From Primula veris (Eukaryota; Streptophyta; Magnoliopsida; Ericales; Primulaceae): 64,000 nt of DNA. Where the stretch lies: positions 33,912,126 to 33,976,125 of the forward strand of contig OY821747.1 of the NCBI GenBank assembly GCA_963682055.1. The letters run 5' to 3'. Shown in pieces: positions 1 to 9,799 of this stretch (its first letter is position 1; each line of letters starts with the position of its first letter). Under the pieces are notes generated by a model that did no database searches, had not been told where the DNA came from, and worked only from the letters and a program-made list of their open reading frames with translations. Position numbers and translations under genes: made by a program.

Positions 1-233
1 CCTTATAAAACTAAATGTCACAATTCAGAGTTTGTATTGACAACAATTGAAACGATCAAGTAAAGAGTGTAATGTTTTAACGTAAAAAAAGTGATATAAC
101 CACAACGGCCAATGCTATATATGCATGAAGAAACAATCATTTTATTCAAATACTTATATTAATTAGCCTCAAGAAGATAAACTCGCAACTAAACAAGTGT
201 AATTTATTTTGTGAAAGATCATTATTTGTGTAT

Positions 234-647
234 CTAAGAGTTCACGATGGGGGGTTGTGGAGCATCATGATCAGTAGTATTGGAAACAGCATCACAATAT
301 CCTTCAAGGACATCTCCCTCCTCGGCAGTGAACCCAAGGGAACCGATCATGGTTGGCCAACAATGCTTATGAATGACCCGGATAGCACTACAACATCCTG
401 GACCAAGATAAGTCTCGCCATTCATGAAAAAAAGGATGATCTCGCCACTGCAAGATTGGAGCTGGAACAACGAGTCCCAACAGTTGGGTGAGTCTGGACT
501 CGTCGCCTCATCTAGCTTTAGTCTTGCCATAAGGGTCGAGGGTTTTGAGTTCGAGGCAAGTACCATGGGTCGGGATAAGACACTTGAAGTGCTTAGCCAT
601 AAAAATACAATAGACAAAAGTAGAGCTTTGGCGTGGGAGCTTGACAT
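234..647 (-). CDS. Egg cell-secreted protein 1-like (EC1), prolamin-like domain
   Basis: A single-exon gene of 137 residues. Residues 1 to about 25 form a hydrophobic signal peptide, so the product should be secreted. Residues 56-118 are the prolamin-like domain with the six cysteines C56, C66, C85, C86, C96 and C118. They include the GEIILFF..GETYLGPGCC block and the later SLGFT.EEGD..GYC block that typify EC1. In Arabidopsis, EC1 proteins are stored in egg-cell vesicles and released on sperm arrival to activate sperm for gamete fusion; that role here is by family. The start at 647 is the only Met before the signal peptide. On the minus strand a TATA-like run lies at about 722-738. The second copy (22364-22777) differs at about seven residues. 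The family call is firm; egg-cell expression is inferred. Confidence 0.9.
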   Translation of the reverse strand: MSSSHAKALLLSIVFLWLSTSSVLSRPMVLASNSKPSTLMARLKLDEATSPDSPNCWDSLFQLQSCSGEIILFFMNGETYLGPGCCSAIRVIHKHCWPTMIGSLGFTAEEGDVLEGYCDAVSNTTDHDAPQPPIVNS

Positions 648-721
648 CTTTTTTACTTTTGATTGCTGGGAAATGGAGATAATTGGGGATGAATTAATGA
701 TGAAAATGACGATAGATTAAT

Positions 722-738
722 ATATAATTTATATGGAT
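722..738 (-). promoter_or_regulatory. Putative TATA region of the left EC1 gene
   Basis: On the minus strand an AT-rich CATATAAAT-type motif lies about 80-90 bases upstream of the EC1 start codon. The same motif occurs at about 22280 before the other EC1 copy, so the core promoter was duplicated with the gene. The assignment rests only on motif and spacing. Confidence 0.4.
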
Positions 739-1027
739 AGAGAGGCTACGGTTATGGTATTTCATGGGATGCCAATTTAATTATAATGATTTCAAAAACT
801 TAAATAAGCTCAAGGGTCTGCATGCATTAATATGCTGCAACAAATTATATATATATACTCTACCTGTTAACTTAAATAATCTGTGTGGTTATACCAAAAT
901 TTATTCCAAATGGTGTTATTTTCATGAAACGACTTTTTTAAAAGATTATTTATCCAAAATAGTGGTGTTTTAAAAATAAAAAAAACGCAAGGGACTATTT
1001 AGTTTCACGTGAGAGAAAAAAAGGAAA

Positions 1028-1187
1028 ATAATGTACAGAGTTTATGTTATTTAATTAGATAGAATCAATCATGGTCGTTAAAAACAATTGAATATGAAGG
1101 GATGAGATTAGAGTGTAAATATAATGTGATTTTTTATGTGTGTATAAATATTTTCCCTATATATATATATACTAGTAATCGTAGACT
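1028..1187 (+). repeat. Direct repeat of the P450 upstream region (copy 1)
   Basis: About 160 bases nearly identical to 4799-4957, which lies just upstream of the P450 start. The match begins around a shared GAGTTTATGTTATTTAATTA and ends at a shared AGTAATCGTAG. No P450 coding sequence follows this copy. It may be the promoter of a lost tandem P450 or the trace of a local rearrangement. Confidence 0.8.
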
Positions 1188-1449
1188 ACACGTTGCATGT
1201 GCGACATGTAGTGACATAAATATGATCGCGAACAAATAAAGTTAACATTTTTAAAAAATTTGCAAAAATAATGGAATGGATATCGTAAATTAACAACCGT
1301 ATAAAAATACATGTATGATGATTTGTTTGGGACATGAGTTGAAATATGTGGAAAAAGTACATATTTATTTATTTAAATTTCATTAAGATATTTACTCATT
1401 ATGTTGGTTTTGACTATGTCATATTTTGATCCTAATTTTTGTTGTGTCA

Positions 1450-2462
1450 CTAGCACAAAAGTCTTAAACAAATGTTACCTAAGTTATTGGATGTAGCCCT
1501 GCCAACCCTCACTTGAATACGAACCCATGGTTGAGTAATATCTGATTGATGATCTAAACTTACCAGTATCTTCTGGAGATTATCTCGTCAATCACCCTTC
1601 GATGGGGAGAGCGGGTCAAAACCCTTCGATGAGCACCCTTCGATGGGTTGAGTAATATCTGATTGATGATCTAAACTTACCAGTATCTTCTTGAGATTAT
1701 CTCGTCGATCACCCCTTCGATGGGGAGAGCGGGTCAAAACCCTATTTGTTCTCCTCGCTAGGACGAGTAATTATCCATCTACTTCCAAATTAATTGTTAG
1801 GTCAGACCTCATTTATTTCATTTAATGCGGAGCTCTGACCCTAAAATCTAACCTCCATCACTAGTATTAGCACGAAATCCAGCAAACTTTCTGATAAAGC
1901 CATAACTTTGGTCGGTCGCGTTAGGCTTTTCAACAATGATATAATAGTAAATCAACTGTGAATAAAGGATACTTCCTGATCTTTATTATTGCTCGGATTA
2001 TTATCCTTGTTAGGACTATTACACTTGCTCGGACTAGTATTTCGGTTTCGACAATTGTGCTCGATATGACTATTTAATCTCTCGTCTTGATCTTTCTCCC
2101 TTTTTATTCGGTGCTCGACTGTCTTTTCTCGGTTTATTACTAGAAGTGGTGTGCGTTGGTTAGTTTCTCTCTTTTCTCAACTTCTCTCTATATTTTTTGG
2201 ATAGATTTTCTGGTCCTTTTCTAGGAGGGGTAGTTGGCTATTTATAGGCAACTGCGCCTTCTAGGATATTGACAAATGTCTTCATCCCAGGGATTTTCCA
2301 GACATGGATCCCCCTTTGATTGGGCTTGAGCTTTTAATAGTAAAACCTCAATTCCTATAAAAAGTATGAGACGACCCATTTAAGCGTTGGATACCCATTT
2401 ATAAGGTGGGTTGATTATTACCCAAATAGAATATTCATGTCTGATTTTTATGTTCTATCACT
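1450..2462. mobile_element. Possible solo or partial LTR; no gene seen
   Basis: A non-coding stretch less AT-rich than its surroundings. It has a TATA-like CTATTTATAGGCAACTGC at about 2238, a C/T-rich leader-like segment before it, and an internal 117-bp duplication near its left end. This looks like a plant LTR promoter, but no matching second LTR, primer-binding site or target duplication was found. The class is uncertain and the boundaries approximate. Confidence 0.3.
1533..1743 (+). repeat. 117-bp tandem duplication
   Basis: The segment starting GAGTAATATCTGATTGATG at 1533 recurs at 1650 (period 117). Both copies run to GGGGAGAGCGGGTCAAAACCC with only a few differences. It is a local duplication inside the putative LTR remnant. 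Confidence 0.85.
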
Positions 2463-3616
2463 TTCCCTCTGTATATTTTCTCATGAATCATGATCAGTTA
2501 GTTATGCTGTTCTAGCTATTTGTTTAACTATCTATAAGAATTGATTTATGCGTCTATATATATATATATATGGCTATATTTATTTGACAAAGAACTCCAA
2601 TTCGTTTTCAGCCCTTTTGTTTGTTTTAGTATAAATGTGTATGCTTTTAAAATAGAAGTTCCACATCTAATAACATACATAGTTATTGATCAAACGTAGT
2701 GTTGTTTTCAGGCATCTAAAATTGTTGATTACTGCATCAACAAAACGTATATCAAATAAATATTTAGTTTAGTCATCTAAAATTGTTGATTACTGCATCA
2801 ATAAAACGTATATCAAATAAAAATTCAGTTTTATGAATGTTATATAAGAAGAAACACAACCAGTCTAGATTTGTTGAATCCGCATTTTCTTTCTTGTTTA
2901 ACAGTCTACCGGAATTGATTTCTATGATAGGTTTATGACCATCTTTCTTTGATAAATAATTTACTTTCTAGGTTTTTTCTTCTTTATTGTAACCTTGAAG
3001 AACTTAAAGAAAACTGTATAATTAGTTTGTTTTCTCTCCATTTAATTAGTCCTGTTTAAAGCTAATAAACTAGTCAAGGTTGTAAAAATGGTGGTCTCAT
3101 CCAGTATTATCTGAAAATGATGGTCTCATCCAGTATTCTCTTCATTTACTTTCCATTTAGTTTTTTCTTGACATATTTAATGGAACTTTAAGTTAGTCAT
3201 TACTCATAGTTGGCAAGCCCAACCTATACTTAGAGCATCGACGATATCTGTTTTAATTCTAACAATATTAATTTTGACACATTATCATTTAATTGCATGT
3301 TAAATGATACATGTGTAACTTAAATTTAACCACCACATTAGTGTATTAACTTAACAAAGTTATCTAAATTTAATTAAAATTAATTTATTAATTGATGTTA
3401 TATTTTATGAAAGTCCGAAGTATATATAACTGTCAAGTAAAGTAATATATAAATATGTATGGTGGGAAATGATTAACTCACCCTTAAAACAACACTCACT
3501 TATCAAATTTTCCGATAACAAATTTATACAAAATCTGATACTTATACGAAAACACAAAGTCTCAATTCTCAATATATTTCAAAACAATTACTAAGATTAA
3601 GCAATTAAATCAACTC
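2463..3616. other. Intergenic AT-rich region with short tandem duplications
   Basis: No gene is supported. It contains a 61-bp tandem duplication at 2713-2834 (CATCTAAAATTGTTGATTAC at 2713 and 2774), a short duplicated motif GGTCTCATCCAGTATT at about 3092 and 3121, and a TA microsatellite near 2556. Confidence 0.6.
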
Positions 3617-3938
3617 ACATATGTTGAATATTGTCCCACATTGATGGGTTATTGATCCTACTATATGCTTATATATGAGTTCCTCTCGTTCCTATCACAA
3701 GGCCTTTTGGTGGGAATGGATGGACTCTAATATGGTATCAGAGCGGGCTTTCTTTGTTTCTTGTTTGTTGGGCTTCCCCCATTGTCTCGTTGTTTATACT
3801 TGTGGGCCCACAAGTGAGGGGGAGTATTGAATATTGTCCCACATTGATGGGTTATTGATCCTACTATATGCTTATATATGAGTTCCTCCTTCCTATCACA
3901 AGGCCTTTTGATGGGAATGGATGGACTCTAATAACATA
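3617..3938 (+). mobile_element. Complete TRIM (terminal-repeat retrotransposon in miniature) with 5-bp target duplication
   Basis: Two near-identical terminal repeats, 3622-3732 (111 bp) and 3825-3933 (109 bp), enclose about 92 bp. Directly after the first LTR is TGGTATCAGAGC (3733-3744), the classic primer-binding site for initiator methionine tRNA. Just before the second LTR is the purine-rich tract GAGGGGGAG. A 5-bp target duplication ACATA flanks the element (3617-3621 and 3934-3938). There is no coding capacity, as expected of TRIMs, which are mobilised in trans by autonomous LTR elements. The LTRs differ by a 2-base indel and a few substitutions, so the insertion is fairly young. Confidence 0.92.
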
Positions 3939-4798
3939 AGTTCACAACACTCAATAATTTGATACTTATCTCATCAACGTCCCGGTAACAAGTTTATAGA
4001 AAATACTCCTACAGAGACCCACTGCACAAATTTATCGTAAATGCTTCTTTTTCAAGTGTTTTTTTGTTAAATATGAATATAAAACTCCACACACAAAAAA
4101 ATATTAATTTAGGTATTCCCATATCTCTCTCTATATATATACAGTATATGAGAAAATATCTATACACATATAAAAAAAAACACATTATAATTATACTGTA
4201 ATCTCCATTCATATTTATTTGTTTTTAATGACTACAATTGATCCTATCTATTTATGTTCTTATTATGTTCTTATTTCTTATTTCTTATTTCTTGTTGTTG
4301 TAAAACAATGTTACTTTTTATCTAATACTCCGTATGTCGTCTAAAACTCTTACAAATTAACTTAATCAAACTATAAAATTGTATCACTCGCTAGAAGCTA
4401 CGATGTTCCTTTTTCTCTAATTAGGGTTTTCTAGCAACAAAAGTTACAGTTCAGTCTTTTGTGCTTTATTTTCAAACAAAATTAATTTGAGATATTCAAT
4501 GGGTTTTTGTTGATCTTAAAGGGACAGGATAAATAGAAAAAATATTAAGGTGGGTAGAAAAGAGTTTAAAAAAATGTGCAAAACACATACTTTAAAAAAC
4601 AATTGTCTAAGTATTAGAGATACGTATTGGAATAAAAAAAACTTGATGGAAAAATCTCTATGGAATTTTGAAACTCTCCAACTAATTTATAGTTATAAAA
4701 CCACGAAGAATATATGACAAAAAGGGATGAGTTTATTAGACTTTTAATCACGAAAATCTCTCTGTATCTATTTATGTTATTTAAATTCTTTAATATTA
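3939..4798. other. Intergenic AT-rich region, nothing recognised
   Basis: No gene, RNA or clear mobile element was found between the TRIM and the P450 upstream region. Small ORFs on either strand are AT-rich and look random. Confidence 0.5.
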
Positions 4799-4957
4799 CA
4801 GTGAGAGAGTTTATGTTATTTAATTAGATAGAATCAATCATAGTCATTAAAAACAATTGAATATGAAGGGATGAGATTAGAATGTAAATATAATGTGATT
4901 TTTTATGTGTGTATAAATAATTTCCATATATATATGTATAGTAGTAATCGTAGCTTA
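4799..4957 (+). repeat. Direct repeat upstream of the P450 (copy 2), probable promoter region
   Basis: Near-identical to 1028-1187. It contains a TATATATATGTATA run at about 4927-4940, about 100 bases before the P450 start codon, so it probably includes the core promoter. The similarity to copy 1 stops where the inverted repeat of the next feature begins. Confidence 0.75.
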
Positions 4958-5043
4958 CTGGTATAAGGGAAAATATTTAAATACTAGAATGATTTGTAGT
5001 TTTATACACCAAACCATCTATATCATATTCCCTTATACCAGTA
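4956..5043 (+). repeat. 16-bp perfect inverted repeat in the P450 leader, ending on the start codon
   Basis: TACTGGTATAAGGGAA (4956-4971) and its exact complement TTCCCTTATACCAGTA (5028-5043) are separated by 56 bases. The right arm ends at the A of the preferred ATG (5043-5045). In RNA the arms could pair and partly bury the start codon. It could equally be the terminal repeats of a tiny MITE. An in-frame upstream ATG at 4989 lies in the loop. Confidence 0.7.
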
Positions 5044-7021
5044 TGGAACATCACTTCGCTTTAACTGCCTACACAAACATTTTCCTCATAATCGCATCCT
5101 TATTTTTGTTGATTTTCAAAAAAACCCTAAAGAGATCTAAAGGCGAAAATCTACCCCCTGGTCCATGGAAGCTACCGATCATTGGAAGCATGCACCATTT
5201 GGTAACAGGGTTACTGCCACATCAGACTCTCAGCAAATTATCTAAGATATACGGACCACTTATGCATCTAAAGCTCGGCCAAATCTCACTTGTAGTTGTC
5301 TCTTCTCCGCAAATGGCGAAAACTATTTTGAAAAATAATGATCTCGCTTTTGCGGATAGGCCTAGCACTTTAGGAACTGACACCATGGGCTACAACAGAT
5401 CTGCAATTGCTTTCGCCCCTTGGAGTGATCATTGGCGGCAGATCAAAAAGATATGCGTAGTCGAGCTATATAGCAACAAACGTGTTAAGTCATTTAGCTT
5501 CATCAGAGACAGCGAGGCTTCAAATTTGGTGGCCTTTATTGGGAAATCGATTGGATTGCCAATGGATTTGAGTTCCAAGCTATATTTATTCACCAACTCA
5601 GTAACTTGTAGAGCAGCAGTTGGTGAGAATTTGAATGTTCAAAGCTCAATAATCTCTCTTGTTGGCGAATCTGCGGCGTTGATGGGCGGCTTCAACTTGG
5701 GGAATTTTTTCCCTTCGTTTAAGTTCTTATATGTAGTTAGTGGGCTAAAGTCCAAATTACAAAAGATTCACATTGAAATAGATACAATTTTGGATAATAT
5801 TATCAAGAAACGCCGAGAGTACAATATCATGACCAGAAAAGGTGGTCAAGGCGGATATGAGGAAGAAGATCTACTTGATGTCCTCTTAAGACTTCATCAA
5901 GGAAATGAGCAAGAGCTTTCTATCACTGATAACAACATCAAAGCAGTCATTCTAGTAAGAAATATTTAAGTAAATAGCTTTCTTGGCTCTTAATATGGGC
6001 TTCGTCTTTTTTATTTCTTCCAAATCCGATTCTTAGACTAACAAGATTTTACGTGGAAATTTGAATATTATAGGTTTTCAGCACCAATTATAATAAAAAA
6101 AAATAGCTTATATATGTAATTCATCCCCACCCATTGTAGTATCTTAGTTCCGCCACTGTACACATGTGATCACACTGTTACACATCTAATAAAATTTGAA
6201 TGTATGTCCAAATTAAATGTTTTTTTTCCTTAAGCCTCTAAACATTAATAAAATTGTCGTTTCCCCTAAGTTAAATCGCCAATCTCAAGGTCTTACATAA
6301 ATAAGCACCATGATCCTCTATATTGCCATCTACAAATTGCTTTCTACCTTTTGACTTCTGCAAACCACGTCCAAAGTGATATTGTACAAAAAATTTCTAC
6401 GTGCAGAAAGTTTTTTTTGCAGGAACCGAAACTTCAGCAGCCCTTATGGAATGGTCTATGTGCGAGATGATTAGGAACCCAAAAGTAATGGAGAAAGCAC
6501 AATCGGAGGTGAGACTAAGTCTCGACAAAACCAAGAATAATGTGGAAGGAAGTGAAACACCTCGATTTCCCTACTTAAATATGGTTATGAAAGAAGCTCT
6601 TAGGCTTCATCCTCCTGGTCCTTTATTGCTTCCTAGAGAATGTAAGGAGGCTTGTGAGGTAGACGGATACAAGATACCTATTAAAACTAAGGTCCTTGTC
6701 AATGCATGGGCGATTGGAAGAGATCCTGATGTTTGGGAAGACGCAGATAAATTTATACCGGAGAGATTTGAAAATAACAATTTTGAAAATAATGGGAAAA
6801 ACTTTGCGTATATTCCATTTGGATCAGGAAGACGGTTATGCCCAGGTATAATCTTTAGTCATGCGATGGTTGAGCTTGTTCTATCTCAACTTCTCTTTCA
6901 CTTCAACTGGAAACTTCCCAATGGGGTCAAACCCGATGAATTAGATATGACAGAGACTTCAGGAATAACTGCTAAAAAGCGACACCCCTTGTATTTAGTC
7001 GCCGACTTCAATGAGCCTTGA
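5043..7021 (+). CDS. Cytochrome P450, CYP71 family type (two exons)
   Basis: Exon 1 is 5043-5954 and exon 2 is 6407-7021, with a phase-0 GT-AG intron of 452 bp at the usual CYP71 position just before the I-helix. The joined product is 508 residues, normal for the family. Features in order: N-terminal membrane anchor (about 8-26), proline-rich hinge LPPGPWKLPIIG (37-48), C-helix WRQIK (131-135), oxygen-binding I-helix AGTET (309-313), ExxR as EALR (367-370), PERF (422-425) and the haem loop FGSGRRLCPG with Cys449. It should be an ER-anchored, NADPH-P450-reductase-dependent monooxygenase. CYP71 enzymes often oxidise terpenoids, and the terpene synthase 7 kb downstream on the same strand supports that guess; the substrate is unknown. 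The start at 5043 gives a standard anchor, while the in-frame ATG at 4989 would add 18 atypical residues. No disabling change was seen. Confidence 0.9.
6071..6157 (-). mobile_element. Decayed MITE-like fragment in the P450 intron
   Basis: On the minus strand it begins CAGTGGCGGAACTAAG and continues into a GGGTGGGGATG stretch, the style of hAT-related miniature elements common in plant introns. A TTTTCAGCACC motif bounds the other side. No target duplication was identified. Confidence 0.35.
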
Positions 7022-7599
7022 CTCTTTGAAAGTTAGGTTACGATGGAGCAGGAGTCCATGAAGTTAATCTGAGTACACTTTTTCATTATTATTGTGATGT
7101 TTATAAATAATAATAATTGCACAATACTTGTTTTTTTTTTCCACACGTGATAAGTGCTAGTTTTTCTTAATGTTAAGCAAAGTACACTATCAAGTTTATT
7201 TAAATTGAGTGTGTTTATTTGGAAGAGCCTTTGCACTCCTTTACAAGTGTTGATTTAAGTTTACTTATATCAGAGTCTTTTATTTGGAAGAGCCTGTTAT
7301 TGACTTTATTGTACAATACCACTGATATTTTCGTCATACTATTACCGTATCGCATATTAATTGTATTAGGTCATTACGTTCGAAAACTCGAGTCACTGAT
7401 TGATATACTTTGACAAAGTGAGATTACAAAAGTGAAAATGTTGTTGTGCGGAAGCACCACTCACCAACAAATAAATACATAATAAACAAAATACAATTCA
7501 ATCTGGTGTACCAATCTTTTATTCCAACCAAACAAACTACATTTTCATTAACAAACAAACGAAGAACATAACAAAGAAAACTCAAACGTAAACAAAACT
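7022..7599. other. P450 3' flank, nothing else recognised
   Basis: The 3' untranslated and intergenic DNA is AT-rich. A short motif TTTATTTGGAAGAGCCT is repeated at about 7214 and 7279. No gene is supported. Confidence 0.5.
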
Positions 7600-8000
7600 A
7601 ACCTCTCGGAAAAATTCAACTTCTTGGTGGGCCTCTTCTTAAAAAAAGGCTACTTCTGATAATGACCGACTATTAAAAGAAGTTATTCATTTAAAAGCAT
7701 TATCAATTCCTAAGATCGAACAAGTCAACGAGAACGATACCTGTAAAAGGAATCAAGTTGACAAAGGAGAGACAACTTGAAATCATTGTAGAGGTCTTCA
7801 AAAGACAACAATGAGATACAAATCGAGAATAGAATCTAAGTGCATACACTGTAGTCGAATAGGACATTAGGCTTACAAATGCCCATATCGATACAAGCTA
7901 GATCGAAATGATTTGGTTTGGGTACCAAAGAAAGCTCAAGCAATTCAAATCGACAATCCAATAGCGAATGGAAAGCTATTTCTCAAATCAACTTAGAATT
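7600..8000 (+). pseudogene. Retrotransposon gag-like zinc-knuckle remnant
   Basis: In one frame, 7841-7882 reads as a CX2CX4HX4C zinc knuckle (C-I-H-C-S-R-I-G-H-stop-A-Y-K-C), interrupted by TAG at 7868-7870. About 12 residues later comes VWVPKK. A zinc knuckle followed by a WVPK-type motif is typical of gag nucleocapsid regions of plant Ty1/copia-like polyproteins. The surrounding sequence is broken by stops and no protease or reverse transcriptase was found. The exact lineage cannot be fixed. Confidence 0.45.
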
Positions 8001-8303
8001 CAAGGAAAGGAATCCAAGAAGAAGGAACTGGACCTCAAGAGAAAATTCGAACTATTGGAAATCGAACCAACCAACCAAATACCTACCCTAAACCATACCC
8101 AACTTATTTTCTATATAGTTTAGTGCTTAATTTATATATTATTAAAATATATCTATAATAATATATTTTCTTAAATTTAATTATGTTTCGTTATTTCATT
8201 ACCTTTTACCCTAAACCCTTCCTATAAGCCTATACCTATTTAAACAAGCCTAGGAAGAACACTTTTTCTCACACCAAAACAACCAAAAGCTCTACAAGCC
8301 AAA

Positions 8304-8760
8304 ATGCCACCAAAAAGTAGCAAGAAATATGTCATTGCTCCTACGAAGAAAAATTCCATGCCATTCAAAGTTTATTATACTAAGGAATTTAACGTACTAC
8401 ACCCCGATTATGTTGCGAAAAGACCAAGAGTTGAACCCTACCCATATCCAGTGAAACACACTTACCTACCTAATAAAGATGGAACTCCATGTGAGAAAAA
8501 TACGTTCAAGAAAGTTGAACCTACCCTATCCGACAACTCGATAGATGATTGGGAATACTAGGAGAGTAGTTATAGTGGTGAATAAATCACAACAACTCTT
8601 ATTAAAAAAAGCGGTCTATTTCGAAAGAAAAAGGATCATTAAGAAGAGAATTCCAATTGTCGTAATAAGGGACAATGAATCTGAGAAAAGCGTCAACGAC
8701 AATTTCGACAAGGACTATAGTGCAACTGATGATGAAGATCCTAGCGAAGACGATGACTAA
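8304..8760 (+). pseudogene. Hypothetical pair of overlapping ORFs, possibly one frameshifted gene
   Basis: The first ORF (8304-8561, 85 residues, begins MPPKSSKK, basic and proline-rich) overlaps a second in another frame (8545-8760, 71 residues). The second has a basic middle and a very acidic C-terminus (ATDDEDPSEDDD). A 1-base shift near 8545-8561 would join them into one protein of about 150 residues. No family is recognised. Proximity to the gag-like remnant suggests a retroelement accessory ORF, but a decayed host gene is also possible. The start has a leader of about 60 bases rich in AACCAAAA. Confidence 0.35.
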
Positions 8761-9799
8761 GCAAAACTTAAAAGACTATCAACCTAAGCCTTTATATTTC
8801 TATGATTTCTTTATTTTTCGTTGTTAAGTAACAATTTTACTAGAGGGTATGTTTTGGGTAATTTAGTTTCAAAAGTGATGTGTTTTGGTAATTATTCATT
8901 TAACTAATAATAAGTCTGGTTACTTTGCTGATTAAAAGAAGTTTATCCAACCTAGTTCCTAAAATGTTGAATATCCATCCCAACCGAACTACATTTGAGT
9001 TAGCGTTTAATTGTATTGGCGGCTCGAGTTGAAGGAATTTATTTATTCTAATATGAAGCTTTCGATAAGAAAGAATTGGAAACACACACCCTCCTTTCCC
9101 GCCTTCCTCCTACTTTTCAACTTGTAACCAAACTTAAAACCAACTATATCTACCTCGATCGGTAATTTTCATGCTAAGGGATTTTTCCGTAATGCAAAGA
9201 CTGATGTGTTCCCACCACGACCCGCCCCCCTCTTTCATCTCTGTTGTTTCCCCATCGCCACCAAAACCATAAACTTAACTGCCCCATTCTTCTCTGTCCG
9301 TTCCTTTGTTCACCTATTTTCCACGCCATGTGAACCCTCAACTTGTTCATCCTCTTCACCCCTTTATTCCCCGTTTTCTCTCTCCTTATTCTCGAGATAA
9401 ATCTACCTCGGAGATGATCTTGATCTAGTCGCAAAAAATATATATATTTTTCGTAGCTTCGATATAGGTTATATCTGTATCATTTTTTATCTCTTCCGCT
9501 AAATGGGTCGCGATGGTTTCTTGCAGCAGATTTCAGCATGTTTTGCTACAACTGTTCCTAATTCTGGAACTCACCTCCTCTCATTTTGGTTGGTTTTGAA
9601 TTTGAACTAACACGGTTTGTTATTGGCCTAGAAAATGGTAGCTTTGGGGTAGTAATAATGCATGTTAGACTAGACTAATAATTGTTTTAATATGTATTTA
9701 TTCTCCGAAATTGCTATGTTTGTCATAGTTGGCACGTTTTGCCAACCCTAAGATGAATAGTTTGGCAAAACCATTTATTGATCCGAGTTTACGGTAGTG
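8761..9799. other. Intergenic region with a pyrimidine-rich stretch
   Basis: From about 9080 to 9400 the plus strand is unusually C/T-rich and GC-richer than its surroundings, resembling a plant 5' leader or promoter. No credible coding sequence follows before the hAT element. Small ORFs here are low-complexity. It may be a captured promoter or leader fragment. Confidence 0.4.

Larger units (their letters stand above)
1..925. repeat. Left arm of an inverted duplication carrying an EC1 gene
   Basis: Read in reverse complement, this stretch matches about 22090-23280 through the 3' flank, the coding region, the 5' leader and the promoter of the EC1 gene. Examples are the segment around 30-95 (matching 23200-23265) and that around 770-925 (matching 22090-22245). 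The match reaches the window edge, so the arm may extend further left. By eye it is highly similar, with small indels. The right arm is longer because its 3' flank has an internal duplication. The two EC1 genes are therefore recent paralogues in opposite orientation. Confidence 0.85.

Noticed and set aside
424..720. Plus-strand ORFs opposite the left EC1 gene, and minus-strand ORFs opposite the right one
   Set aside because: They mirror the conserved EC1 coding strand. The same antisense ORF in both copies is explained by the duplication.
4009..4212. Minus-strand ORF with hydrophobic residues upstream of the P450
   Set aside because: AT-rich sequence with Phe/Ile/Tyr codon bias expected by chance; no conserved motif or promoter context.
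5955..5969. P450 exon 1 ending at the stop at 5967 as a truncated protein
   Set aside because: A GTAAGA donor lies exactly where CYP71 introns fall, and exon 2 continues the I-helix in frame, so the stop is intronic.
9206..9400. Pyrimidine-rich ORF (Pro/Ser/Leu-rich) as a gene
   Set aside because: Low-complexity C/T-rich sequence with no domain, no neighbouring exon and an equally long antisense ORF; more like leader or promoter DNA.
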